From contig NZ_QXIR01000014.1 of NCBI RefSeq assembly GCF_003581585.1, positions 43,573 to 107,572 of the forward strand: a DNA stretch of 64,000 nt, written 5' to 3'. The DNA is from Bacillus salacetis (GTDB lineage Bacteria; Bacillota; Bacilli; Bacillales; Bacillaceae_B). Position 1 is the first letter of the stretch, and every line of letters begins with the position of its first letter. The position numbers and the translations under genes were made by a program. This document shows positions 50,393 through 59,297 of this stretch, piece after piece. The notes under the pieces were generated by a model, which saw only the letters and a program-made list of their open reading frames with translations, did no database searches and was not told the DNA's origin.

Positions 50393-51271
50393 TTATAGAA
50401 GGTTTTCGATTTTGTAGTCTTCTTTTTGTTCTTCAAGCCAAGCAGGATATTCTGTTTGAAGTGCCTGATCAAATAAGATGTCCTTGATTTCTTCTTTATG
50501 GTCCTCAAGAACCGCTTCTTCTGCTTCTTTTTTGTCAGTCACTTTGATGATATGGTATCCAAATTCTGTTTTTACCGGTTCGCTGATTTCCCCTTTTTTC
50601 ATGGAAAATGCCTTTTCTTCAAACTCCGCGACCATTTCTCCTTTGGCAAAGAAGCCCAGTTCCCCGCCTGCTTCAGCATTTGAAGTGTCAGTAGAGTATT
50701 CCTTAGCCAGTTCTGCAAAGTCCTCTCCTTTGTCCAGCTTCTCTTTCACTTCCTTCGCTGTCTCTTCATCTTCTACAAGGATATGGCTTGCTTCAACCTG
50801 CTCTTTTTGAGCAAAGGTATCTTTGTTTGTATTGAAGTACTCTTTGATTTGGTCCTCGGTTATCGTCACTCTGTCCTTGAGTAATTTCTCAGTCAACAAA
50901 TATGATTTAATGTTTTCTTTTACACTATCGACGCTGGCGCCGCTGGAGGCCAAGGCTTGATTGAAAGCCTCCTCGTTTTCATAGGTTTCTTTCAACATCT
51001 GCAATTCCTTATCTACTTCACTATCTTTCACTTCTATATCCTGCTCGTTACTTTCCAACTCTACAATTTTGTCGGCAATCAGCGTGTCCAATGCAGCTTC
51101 ACCGTATTGATCCACGAGCATGGTGTAAAGGTCATTCTTACTGATGGACTTGTCCCCCACCTTTGCGACCACCTCCTCTTTGGAAAATACAAAGCCTGTA
51201 ATGATCAGACTGACGACCACGACACTTCCAATTAAACTTAGTAATTTGATATGATTCTTCTTTTTATTCAC
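50393..51271 (-). CDS. Membrane-anchored peptidylprolyl isomerase/foldase (PrsA/YacD-like)
   Basis: 292 residues, GTG start with AGGGAGAG seven bases upstream. The N-terminal helix LLSLIGSVVVVSLIITGFVF anchors it; there is no lipobox Cys, unlike PrsA. A SurA-like chaperone region follows, then a parvulin domain with EASHILVEDEETAKEV (about 160-175), GELGFFAKGEMVAEFE and TEFGYHIIKV. It should help exported proteins fold on the outer face of the membrane. Located between HtrA and the repeat protein on one strand. Confidence 0.87.
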   Translation of the reverse strand: MNKKKNHIKLLSLIGSVVVVSLIITGFVFSKEEVVAKVGDKSISKNDLYTMLVDQYGEAALDTLIADKIVELESNEQDIEVKDSEVDKELQMLKETYENEEAFNQALASSGASVDSVKENIKSYLLTEKLLKDRVTITEDQIKEYFNTNKDTFAQKEQVEASHILVEDEETAKEVKEKLDKGEDFAELAKEYSTDTSNAEAGGELGFFAKGEMVAEFEEKAFSMKKGEISEPVKTEFGYHIIKVTDKKEAEEAVLEDHKEEIKDILFDQALQTEYPAWLEEQKEDYKIENLL

Positions 51272-51344
51272 TTTATCGCTCTCCCTTTACATCTGGTGGC
51301 TGGTAAACAATAACTGCTTTGTACCAGCCGCCGGACTTTCTTTT

Positions 51345-52616
51345 TTAGTTAATCATCGCATTGCTTGTCAATGTTAATGATACTGTCATCTTTTCTGCTC
51401 CACGGTAAATGGTAAGGTCGACCTTATCTCCCACTTTCAATCCGGAGTAAAGCTGCCTTCTGAGATCAGCAGGTGTTCCAACTGCTTCACCGTTCAGCTC
51501 AGTTATTACATCCCCGGCTTTAATCCCAGCTTCCGCTGCTGCTGAGGTTTCGTCTATATTAGCAACAATGACACCTGCCTGCACTTCATTCGGCAGTTCC
51601 TGAAGGTAGTTGCGCGGAACATCTGCCAGGCTTGTCATGCCGATCCCTATATAAGGACGCTCAACTTTTCCTGTCTTGATGATTTCATCGACAATCGGCT
51701 GGAATTCTTTGCTTGGAATCGCAAATCCAAGGCCTTCCACCCCTGAAGTCGAGATCTTCAGGCTGTTGATTCCAACCAATTCGCCTTTTGAATTGATTAG
51801 AGCACCTCCGCTGTTCCCGGGATTGATGGCTGCATCTGTCTGTATGACGTTCAGCTCTGATTCGCCCGCAGATGTAGGAACAGAAATAGTCCGGTCAACC
51901 GCACTTACAATTCCTTGTGTAACCGTCCTTGATAAATCAAGTCCCAGCGGGTTTCCGATGGCAATCACCTCTTCACCGGCACGAAGGGAGCTGGAATCTC
52001 CGACCTTCAACAGGTTGTCTGCATATTTTGCATCAATTTTCACGACAGCAAGGTCTGTCAGCGGGTCTGCCCCTATAAGCTCACCTTTCGTTTTTTGGCC
52101 ATCGTACAGGGAAACCTGGATATTGGAAGCATCTTCGATCACATGGTTATTTGTGATGATATACGCATAGTCCCCTTCTTTTTTAAACAGTACACCTGAT
52201 CCTGTTCCTGCTTTAGCTTCCTGTGACACACCTGTGTATGGGTTGCTCTGCTCTTGATAATTTTCAATCCCGACAATCGCCTTAGATGCATTTTCAACGA
52301 TGCCTGTAATATCTCCACTATTTGAGACGGTCGATGCATTAACAGGTGAAGCTTCCGGTGTTTCCGCCTGCTGAGTGACGCCTGCTGTATCCTGGATAAT
52401 ATCTTGATAATAGTCCGTTTGCGGCAGGACTGTCAGTGTAAGGACGGAACCTATGATGCCGGCTCCAACTGTTTGAATCAGCCCTCTTCCTCTGGACGCT
52501 TTCTTTGTCTTTTCATCCCTTTGTCTTTCTTCTTTATCCATACACTCGACTGTATCTTTGATTTCATTGGCTTCTGTTTCCTGAATTTCTTCATGATGAT
52601 TATTTTGTTCAAGCAT
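51345..52616 (-). CDS. HtrA-family membrane serine protease
   Basis: 423 residues: charged cytoplasmic N-terminus, one helix (VGAGIIGSVLTLTVLP, about 50-65), trypsin-like domain with His in TNNHVIED, Asp in TDLAVVKI and Ser in NPGNSGGAL, and one PDZ domain near the C-terminus (AGVIVANIDETSAAAEAGIK). HtrA proteases degrade or refold misfolded exported proteins and are under CssRS control in B. subtilis. AGGAGG precedes the ATG. The hairpin GGCTGGTA..TACCAGCC (51297-51330) between this gene and the foldase has no T run. Confidence 0.92.
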   Translation of the reverse strand: MLEQNNHHEEIQETEANEIKDTVECMDKEERQRDEKTKKASRGRGLIQTVGAGIIGSVLTLTVLPQTDYYQDIIQDTAGVTQQAETPEASPVNASTVSNSGDITGIVENASKAIVGIENYQEQSNPYTGVSQEAKAGTGSGVLFKKEGDYAYIITNNHVIEDASNIQVSLYDGQKTKGELIGADPLTDLAVVKIDAKYADNLLKVGDSSSLRAGEEVIAIGNPLGLDLSRTVTQGIVSAVDRTISVPTSAGESELNVIQTDAAINPGNSGGALINSKGELVGINSLKISTSGVEGLGFAIPSKEFQPIVDEIIKTGKVERPYIGIGMTSLADVPRNYLQELPNEVQAGVIVANIDETSAAAEAGIKAGDVITELNGEAVGTPADLRRQLYSGLKVGDKVDLTIYRGAEKMTVSLTLTSNAMIN

Positions 52617-52776
52617 TCTATTTCCTCCTATATGTTAATGATGTATGTTCACCTTTTGATCTTTCACGTTTTGACTCGTTCATTCTTGGTGCTTGATTAC
52701 ATATTAATAGGTAAATATTACGAAATTATTAACAATCTATGTACAGGATGGGAAGTTTTCAAGAATGCTGCAGAAA

Positions 52777-52806
52777 TAAAAAAAACCCACAGGATTGGGG
52801 TTTTCG
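52777..52806. terminator. Candidate weak terminator upstream of htrA
   Basis: AAAAACCC, 9-base loop, GGGGTTTT. It ends the degenerate gene at 52810 on the minus strand. Confidence 0.55.
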
Positions 52807-52809
52807 GAT

Positions 52810-53338
52810 TCACTGTATGATTTGATTTTGGCCGTTGTATAAGGTGAGTTCTGCAGGGAATGTGGATTTCATAGCTTTTGGAAGCTTCACGCTTTCCAAT
52901 ATGACCCTATCTCCAGTAACATCTGCAGAAAAATTGAATTTTTCGTACAACCATTTTGCTTTTATCTTTGTAATCTCTAAATCGTCATTCCTTCCTATTA
53001 AAAGGCCGTACTTCCCATCACTGGTCTAAATGTCCTGATAAGAAATATGATTTGCAAAGCGGTATCACTCAGCCGCTCAACCTTCACTAACTCAATCTCG
53101 TTCTCTTCCTTCTCACCGCGATTGATGAAGTTCTGTATTTCATTTTCCAAGGCTCTTTTCGTCAACTTTGTTGCTATTCAATTTAAATTTCAACTAATAT
53201 CCTGGTATATCGTCGTAAAAACCCCGGTGAGAAGGAAAAAAAGAGTTGCTCGTTCTTTTTCGAGCGTAAAACCTTTGTACCGACAGCAGCAATATATGCG
53301 AAAACAGCTTTTTCCAAAGATGCTTCATCTGTATTCAC
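52810..53338 (-). pseudogene. Degenerate gene broken by MITE copy G and a frameshift
   Basis: Skipping the element and one 8-base duplication gives a continuous frame on the minus strand: VNTDEASLENEIQNFINRGE ... ERLSDTALQIIFLIRTF. Near 53030 the frame shifts, and SDGKYGLLIGRNDDLEITKI ... KSTFPAELTLYNGQNQIIQ runs to a stop at 52810. Without both defects it would be about 115-120 residues. The family is not recognised. No ribosome site is seen before the GTG at 53338. A weak terminator follows it. Confidence 0.72.
53151..53309 (+). mobile_element. MITE copy G (inside a gene)
   Basis: 159 bp with perfect duplication TTTTCCAA (53143-53150 and 53310-53317). Right tip CAGCT. Lacks part of the right half (the GGAAAAATCC hairpin). 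Confidence 0.93.
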
Positions 53339-53404
53339 ACTGAATCGACTGAAAGTATAGATGAAATATACACTTGCACAAAGTCAGCAGTAATAGGATT
53401 ATAC

Positions 53405-54055
53405 CTATATTCTTTCTATTCTGGATGTTCCATTCACCTTGATCTCTTGGATATGTTGAAGGACCTTTTGGTAATAGGCCTCTTCATGAGGGACAAAGTC
53501 AGACTTCACTGCTTGCAGGTTATGACTCTCTTTTTTTTCACCCTCGTTGAGTATGAATCCTTCCAGTTCAATTGCTTCCACCTCATTGGCGCGCAGTGCT
53601 TCAAATTGCCTGAGCTCAGCCTTGAAAATTCCTGATACCTCTTCTGCCTGCAGAGAAAAGTCATCCAGCGTTCCGGTAAACTCATAAAGGAAAAGGTGGG
53701 CAAGTTCTCTATCAATAAAGTCTTTTTTTATCACTTCATAAGGCACTATCCCGACCGGAATGAGTTGGTCGTAACAGACTTCTATCCCTGTCTCTTCCCT
53801 TACTTCCCTGATTCCGTCTTCAAATGACTCGTATGAAAGGATATGTCCGGCAGCCGTGATATCCAGCAGGTTGGGATAATCTTTCTTATCTGTGCTGCGA
53901 AGCTGGAAATACAGGCTGCACGTTTCTTTTTCCTGTTTAATGAACCAGCAATGAAAGGTTTCATGCCAGTATCCTTTAAGATGCACTTCATCCCGCGGAG
54001 CTGTTCCAATGTGATTTCCCTCATTATCAAATATGTTAAGTGTCTCTTTTTCCAT
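53405..54055 (-). CDS. NUDIX hydrolase
   Basis: About 216 residues from MEKETLNIFDNEGNHIGTAP, the IDI-like NUDIX branch. The NUDIX box is AGHILSYESFEDGIREVREE followed by TGI (about 69-91); the acidic cluster binds the metal. A long C-terminal extension follows. Substrate unknown (isopentenyl, nucleoside or other diphosphate). The ATG at 54055 fits the GAGGGGG better than one two codons upstream. Confidence 0.87.
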   Translation of the reverse strand: MEKETLNIFDNEGNHIGTAPRDEVHLKGYWHETFHCWFIKQEKETCSLYFQLRSTDKKDYPNLLDITAAGHILSYESFEDGIREVREETGIEVCYDQLIPVGIVPYEVIKKDFIDRELAHLFLYEFTGTLDDFSLQAEEVSGIFKAELRQFEALRANEVEAIELEGFILNEGEKKESHNLQAVKSDFVPHEEAYYQKVLQHIQEIKVNGTSRIERI

Positions 54056-54073
54056 ACCCATCCCCCTCTTTGC

Positions 54074-54520
54074 TCAGCCTTTTAACGTACTTAGCTTCCG
54101 GTTCCTTATCACCTGGTTAATCACTTCTGAGAAAATAAGGCCGATGGCGATTGAGCCCGATATCATGAAGGCCTTGGCAGCCAGGCTGATAGCTGCATTA
54201 TAATCATTTTGCACAAAGTTTCTCATGGCATCATAGGCCATCCCCCCTGGGACAAGCGGAATGATTCCTGCAACACTGAAAATGATGACAGGAGTCTTAT
54301 AGAACTTCGAAAATATCTGGCTGAGGACAGCTATCAAAAATGATGCTGTCACAGTTGCAAGTACAATGTCCATGCCATTCATTGTCATAACGATATAAAT
54401 GATCCATCCAAACATTCCGACACTGCCGCATTTGACCAGTGACTCTTTAGGTGCATTGAAAATGACACCGAAGGCTGCAGATGCAATGAAGCTGGTGATG
54501 ATTTGTTCGATTATATACAT
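54074..54520 (-). CDS. Threonine/serine exporter, C-terminal half protein (YjjB/DUF3815 type)
   Basis: 148 residues, five helices: AAFGVIFNAPKESLVKCGSV near 15-34 and AGIIPLVPGGMAYDAMRN near 85-102, which are family marks. It partners with the larger protein encoded just upstream; together they equal one ThrE exporter. GGGAGG is about 11 bases from the ATG. The NUDIX gene follows. Confidence 0.88.
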   Translation of the reverse strand: MYIIEQIITSFIASAAFGVIFNAPKESLVKCGSVGMFGWIIYIVMTMNGMDIVLATVTASFLIAVLSQIFSKFYKTPVIIFSVAGIIPLVPGGMAYDAMRNFVQNDYNAAISLAAKAFMISGSIAIGLIFSEVINQVIRNRKLSTLKG

Positions 54521-54550
54521 TCTGCTGATGGCCTCCCTTCTAAATATTCC

Positions 54551-55312
54551 TTAAACAAAGGTAAAAACAATGGCGATACCTGAACCAATGGCAAATGCTG
54601 TAAGGAAAGCTTCAGCACCTTTTGATAAACCTGACACCAGGTGCCCTGCCATGAGGTCCCTGACAGCATTGGTGATGAGAAGCCCCGGCACCAGCGGCAT
54701 GACAGAGCCGATGATGATTTTATCCAATTCGAATCCGATTCCCGTCCATACAAATGCCAACGCAAGCATGCCGATTGTAAAAGAAGCGAGAAACTCTGAA
54801 AAGAATTTAATCGGCACAACTTTATGAAAATAGATTAAACTGAAAAACCCTGCTCCCCCAGTGACAACGGCAGGCAGAAAATCATGCCAGCTTCCCTGGA
54901 ACATGATCAGGAAGCATCCGCTTGCTATGGCTGCCGCTAAGATCTGAATCTTAAACGGAAACGGCATGGTAGCCGCATCAGCCTCTTCCAGAAGTTCATA
55001 TGCTTCATCAATTGTCAGCTCTCCGCTGCTGATCCTTCTCGAGATGCTGTTTACCACCGTCACCTTCTTCAAGTCAGTAGTCCGTTCTGAAATCCTGATT
55101 AGCTTGGTTTTCGTCGGTTCGGATGTCTCAATAGAAAAGATGATCCCTGTAGGCGTTACATAGCTATGGGACTCCTTAATCCCGAATGAAGCAGCAATCC
55201 TCATCATTGTATCTTCCACCCTGTAGGTCTCCGCCCCGCTTTGCAGCATGATTTTCCCGGCAAGAAGGCAAACCTCCATGATGTCATATCTGATTTCCAT
55301 CTGTTTTTCCAT
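54551..55312 (-). CDS. Threonine/serine exporter, N-terminal half protein (YjjP/DUF1212 type)
   Basis: 253 residues. Cytoplasmic N-terminal domain with ICLAG-like start EVCLLAGKIMLQSGAETYRV (about 13-32) then SYVTPTGIIFSIE, followed by five helices including IIGSVMPLVPGLLITNAVRD (about 200-219). The split two-gene ThrE arrangement is common in Bacilli and enterics. GGAGAG precedes the ATG. Exports threonine or serine by analogy. Confidence 0.88.
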   Translation of the reverse strand: MEKQMEIRYDIMEVCLLAGKIMLQSGAETYRVEDTMMRIAASFGIKESHSYVTPTGIIFSIETSEPTKTKLIRISERTTDLKKVTVVNSISRRISSGELTIDEAYELLEEADAATMPFPFKIQILAAAIASGCFLIMFQGSWHDFLPAVVTGGAGFFSLIYFHKVVPIKFFSEFLASFTIGMLALAFVWTGIGFELDKIIIGSVMPLVPGLLITNAVRDLMAGHLVSGLSKGAEAFLTAFAIGSGIAIVFTFV

Positions 55313-55424
55313 TCATTCACTCTCTCCATTAAAAACCTTTAAATTATGTAGGTACAATTCTAATGGAAACCACCTAGCAGAAGCAATATAAAAATCAGCT
55401 TTAAAGCGCTAAAGTCTCAGTTAT

Positions 55425-55459
55425 AAGAAGAAGCTGCCGTTTCCGGCAGCTTCTTCTTG
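55425..55459 (-). terminator. Terminator of the sugar ABC operon
   Basis: On the minus strand GAAGAAGCTGCCG, GAAA loop, CGGCAGCTTCTTC, then TTATAA. It directly follows the stop of the last permease gene. Confidence 0.75.
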
Positions 55460-55469
55460 GCTTCAATAT

Positions 55470-56336
55470 TTATTTGATCCCGCCGGAAATATTGGATCCT
55501 TCGATAAAATGCTTTTGGAAGAAGAAGAAAAGCAAGACTACCGGCGCGAGGACCATCACAGACATCGACATCAAATAGTGCCATTGGGTCTGCATTTGCC
55601 CTTTGAATGTCTGCATGCCTATCTGCAATGTATAAAGACTTTCGTCATTCAAATATAACAGAGGTCCCAGCAAATCATTCCAGGCTCCATTGAAAGAAAA
55701 GATCGCCACTGTGATCAGGGCCGGCTTTGTCAATGGTACCATGATGTGCCACCAGATCTGGAAATGGTTGGCCCCATCCAAAACCGCTGCATCAAGCAGT
55801 TCATTCGGAATGGTAAGGGAAAACTGTCTTAAAAGGAAGATGAAAAATGCACTCCCCAGGAAAGATGGAACAATCAAAGGCAGATATGTATTGATCCATC
55901 CCAATTTAGAAAACAGGATATATTGCGGCACCATGGTAACAAATCCAGGAATCAACATGGTGGATAGAACGAGGACGAATAAAAAATTCCTGCCCTTGAA
56001 CCTGATTTTTGCAAAGGAATAAGCCACCAATGAATTAATAAATACACTGCCGATCGTACCGATGACAGCAATCAACAGGGTGTTCAGTGTCCACCTGGTA
56101 AATGGCGCCGTCTGCCAAGCCTTCAAATAGTTAGAAAACTGAAAGCTGTCCGGCAGGAATGAAGGCGGATACTGGGCAATCTCCTGCGGAGTCTTCAAGG
56201 AAGTTGATATCATCCAGAGTAAGGGTGACAGAATGACCACACTGCCGGCAATCAATATAAAGAGAATGATCCATCCGTGGAGCCTCTCCCTGAATTTCTT
56301 GGATTGGCGTAAATTGACCTTTTGTGTGTTTTCCAT
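55470..56336 (-). CDS. Carbohydrate ABC transporter permease (MalG type)
   Basis: About 288 residues, six helices. The EAA loop for ATPase docking is ELLDAAVLDGANHFQIWW (about 178-195). The start ATG overlaps the stop of the preceding permease (TAATG). The chain ends at the usual position with SNISGGIK. Third gene of a binding protein-permease-permease operon. Confidence 0.9.
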   Translation of the reverse strand: MENTQKVNLRQSKKFRERLHGWIILFILIAGSVVILSPLLWMISTSLKTPQEIAQYPPSFLPDSFQFSNYLKAWQTAPFTRWTLNTLLIAVIGTIGSVFINSLVAYSFAKIRFKGRNFLFVLVLSTMLIPGFVTMVPQYILFSKLGWINTYLPLIVPSFLGSAFFIFLLRQFSLTIPNELLDAAVLDGANHFQIWWHIMVPLTKPALITVAIFSFNGAWNDLLGPLLYLNDESLYTLQIGMQTFKGQMQTQWHYLMSMSVMVLAPVVLLFFFFQKHFIEGSNISGGIK

Positions 56337-57379
56337 TATTTTCTGTCCCCTCCTTCGTAATAAACCCATTTTTTCCCGAACTTAAGGTTGATGAAGGTCA
56401 AGATCAGGACGATTACAAACAAGAACCACGCCATTGCAGTTGCGTATCCCATATCAAAGATTTCAAAAGCATTATTCCACATATGAAGATTGTAGAACAG
56501 CAGTGAATTCGCAGGGCCCCCGCTTCCATTATCCGTCATGACATAGGCTTCCTGGAAAATCTGGAAAGCACCGATTGTACTTGTGACGATATCAAAGAAA
56601 ATGATTGGCGTGATCATCGGCAGGGTAATGTAGAAAAACTTATGAAAAATATTAGCTCCATCCAGTTCTGCCGCTTCATACATTTCCTTGGATACACCCT
56701 GTAGGACAGCTAAATACAGCAGCATTCCCCCTCCTACACTCCATAGTTTCATAATGATCAGGGAAGGCTTGGTCCATTCCGGGTCAAACAGCCATGCAGG
56801 CCCGTCAATTCCAAACCATGCAAGGAAGGTATTGATCATTCCTGTACTTGGGCTTAGCAGCTGCATCCACAAGAAGTAAACCGCTACTCCTGATAATATG
56901 GAAGGCAGATAGAAGACCGTCCTGAAAAATTTCATTCCCCGCACCTTCTGATTCAACAGCACCGCAAGAAGAATGGCTCCTGCCGTGGTTGCCGGCACTG
57001 AGAATAGAACGAAATACAATGTATTCCATAAGGAAGTCAAAAACATTTCGTCAATGGTAAACATTTTTTTATAGTTATCGAGACCGATAAAGTTCATTTT
57101 CGAGGTGATGTTATAGTCTGTAAAGCTTGCAGCTAAAGAAAACAGCATCGGCCCCAATGTCAGGCCGAAGAATCCCAGCAGCCAAGGACTGATGAACAAA
57201 TACCCAAATAAATTATCCTTCGCTTTCTTGGACATGATTCTTTTCTTCGGAGTAACAGAGACCACCCTGCTGCCGGCATCATCGTTTTGCCTTCTCAGCT
57301 TGGCATTTCCTGAATTCAACCCTGCCGTTCTGCTTGACTCTGCCGCGTTTGATATTACTTCTGCGTTGGACCCCTTCAT
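56336..57379 (-). CDS. Carbohydrate ABC transporter permease (MalF type)
   Basis: 347 residues; about 50 basic residues precede the first helix (GYLFISPWLLGFFGLTLGPM, about 59-78). The EAA loop is MYEAAELDGANIFHKFF. AAAGGGGGG stands before the ATG. Together with the next permease it forms the channel of a CUT1-type sugar importer. No ATPase gene is nearby, so a shared MsmK/MsmX-type ATPase is likely. Confidence 0.9.
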   Translation of the reverse strand: MKGSNAEVISNAAESSRTAGLNSGNAKLRRQNDDAGSRVVSVTPKKRIMSKKAKDNLFGYLFISPWLLGFFGLTLGPMLFSLAASFTDYNITSKMNFIGLDNYKKMFTIDEMFLTSLWNTLYFVLFSVPATTAGAILLAVLLNQKVRGMKFFRTVFYLPSILSGVAVYFLWMQLLSPSTGMINTFLAWFGIDGPAWLFDPEWTKPSLIIMKLWSVGGGMLLYLAVLQGVSKEMYEAAELDGANIFHKFFYITLPMITPIIFFDIVTSTIGAFQIFQEAYVMTDNGSGGPANSLLFYNLHMWNNAFEIFDMGYATAMAWFLFVIVLILTFINLKFGKKWVYYEGGDRK

Positions 57380-57439
57380 AGGATTACCCCCCTTTTTAAT
57401 AAGCCGAGTGCTAAGTGTTATTTCAAAAAATTCAATTGA

Positions 57440-57471
57440 CCAAAAGAGAGAAGGGATCCCTTCTCTCTGGC
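57440..57471 (-). terminator. Hairpin after the sugar-binding-protein gene
   Basis: On the minus strand AGAGAGAAGGGATCCCTTCT and CTCT, a perfect palindrome, followed by TTTTGG. It lies between binding protein and permeases and may reduce permease expression relative to the binding protein. Confidence 0.78.
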
Positions 57472-57476
57472 AGCAT

Positions 57477-58775
57477 TTATCTTTTCACTTTTTTAACAGC
57501 TTTTTGCGCATCCTTCAATGCAGCTTCTGCGTCGATTTCACCCATCATGAATTGATCGATCTTTGGATTCATCAAGTTTTGATAGTCCGGGTATTCCACC
57601 GGTGTAGGTGAAAGGATGGTCGTATCCAGGTTATCGATCGTTGCTTGATATACTTCTTGATCTTTTCCTTCGAGTTCTGCTGCAGCTGCTTCAGCCGCTT
57701 CAATATTTGCCACGTTATCAAAGTTCTGCATAGCCCAGTACTTTTGAGCTTCTTTTCCTGTTAAATACTTGATGAATTCTGCAGCTGCTTCAGGGTTATC
57801 TGCGCCTTTTGGTATTTCGGCAACAAAGCCTCCCCCGCTGCTCCAGTGTTTATCTTCTTCGCTATAAGCAGGGATGGGGGCAACCCCAAAGTTCATATCA
57901 GGTTTAAACTCCTTGATTTGAGTGTAATTATTACCTACGTTAACCCACATAGCGATCTTCCCGCTGATGAATGGATTTGCCTGCTGATTCTGGAACTCTG
58001 CTTCAAAGGTCTGCACGGTATCTTCACCGATTCGGTCCTTCCACTGCTTAACCCACTCCAGGGCCTCAACCTTCCTCGGCGTATTGATCATGACCTCACC
58101 ATCTTCAATAAACCTCTGTCCCTTATCCGCATTTACCATCCAGGCATCCGCGCCGACACTTCCCCATAGAGGATAAAAGCCTATGCGTTCATAATCATCG
58201 CCGTTCTTTTTATCCAGTTTCTTAGCGTACTCTTCAAGTTCATCCCAAGTCTTAGGCGGCTTTTCGGGATCCAGGCCGGCTTCTTTGAAGGCATCCTTAT
58301 TATAGAAGAGAAGGCGTGTGTCCGTATTAAAAGGAACAGCATATGGCTTTCCTTCATATTCAACCGTCTCCCATAAATGCGGATAGAAGTTTTCTTTAAA
58401 GTCTTCATCAAAATAGTCACTTAAATCTTCAGCCTGGTTGTTTTCTGCACGCTGGGCAACAGAGTTGATGTCATTGATGATCACATCAGCCGGATCTCCC
58501 GCAGCGATGGATGCCAGGTTTTTCGTCCAAATGTCTCCCCAAGGCAAATATGTATGTTTTACAATAATTTCATCTTGAGACTCATTGAAATCCTTTATAA
58601 TCTTTTCAATCATCGGTTTCCTTGTTTCCGAACCCCAGAATGTCCAGAAATCAACTACCTTCTTGCCGTCTTCGGTTGTGCCTGCCGCATTTCCTCCATT
58701 ATTCCCGCATCCGGCTAAGACGCCAGACAGCAAAAGAAGGAAGGAAAGAAGCAGAACCAAACTCTTTTTCCTCAC
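57477..58775 (-). CDS. Sugar ABC transporter substrate-binding lipoprotein
   Basis: 432 residues; lipobox VLAGC (Cys22). CUT1-type solute-binding fold: VDFWTFWGSETRKPMIEKII (about 41-60), DPADVIINDINSVAQ, then the cleft residues around WSSGGGFVAEIPKG. The sugar is not predictable. First gene of the operon; mobile element copy H is located just upstream, between about 25 and 220 bases before the start codon. Confidence 0.9.
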   Translation of the reverse strand: MRKKSLVLLLSFLLLLSGVLAGCGNNGGNAAGTTEDGKKVVDFWTFWGSETRKPMIEKIIKDFNESQDEIIVKHTYLPWGDIWTKNLASIAAGDPADVIINDINSVAQRAENNQAEDLSDYFDEDFKENFYPHLWETVEYEGKPYAVPFNTDTRLLFYNKDAFKEAGLDPEKPPKTWDELEEYAKKLDKKNGDDYERIGFYPLWGSVGADAWMVNADKGQRFIEDGEVMINTPRKVEALEWVKQWKDRIGEDTVQTFEAEFQNQQANPFISGKIAMWVNVGNNYTQIKEFKPDMNFGVAPIPAYSEEDKHWSSGGGFVAEIPKGADNPEAAAEFIKYLTGKEAQKYWAMQNFDNVANIEAAEAAAAELEGKDQEVYQATIDNLDTTILSPTPVEYPDYQNLMNPKIDQFMMGEIDAEAALKDAQKAVKKVKR

Positions 58776-58810
58776 TTGTAACTCCCCCTAAACTCGATTT
58801 CTTTTTACAA

Positions 58811-59001
58811 GGCTCTTTTCGTAAACTTTGCTGCTATTCAAAATATCTTTAAAATAATATCCTGTTAATCGCCGTAAAAACCCCGATGAGCAGGACAGAT
58901 AAGAGCTGCTCGTTCTTTTTCGGGAGTAAAACCTTTGAATACAGGAAAAAAATCCGTCACGTGGGATTTTTCCGAAAGCAACAATATATGCGAATACAGC
59001 C
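58811..59001 (+). mobile_element. MITE copy H
   Basis: 191 bp with perfect duplication TTTTACAA (58803-58810 and 59002-59009). Near the consensus, with intact hairpin arms AAAAATCC/GGATTTTT. Its left end is about 35 bases upstream of the sugar-binding-protein start codon. Confidence 0.93.
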
Positions 59002-59009
59002 TTTTACAA

Positions 59010-59297
59010 ATAACTTACAAATCGGTACTGCTTCTTCTTCTACCCCGCTTCTTCTTCTTCTTAAACATCTTTCTACAAAAAAATTACCGGCATTTCAGAA
59101 TTTGTCGGTTTCTGACCGTGGCAAAATCGTATACAATGAGAGAAGAACCGTTTAATGACAGGCACTCGAGCACATTAGGCAGGCAAATTATTTGACGCAT
59201 CGTTTTCCATTAATTGCTGGTTTGCTCTCCCCATAATTTGAGCCTTCACTGAGCTTTTTTGAAAAATAAGACCATCTTATCTAAATAAGGAGAACAT
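59010..59297. other. Spacer before the RsbR-like gene
   Basis: CTTCTTCTTC-rich at 59035-59065. No gene, and no promoter I can defend. ATAAGGAG just before 59298 is the ribosome site of the next gene. Confidence 0.4.

Noticed and set aside
51297..51330. Terminator between htrA and the foldase gene
   Set aside because: The hairpin GGCTGGTA..TACCAGCC has no T run after it on the coding strand.
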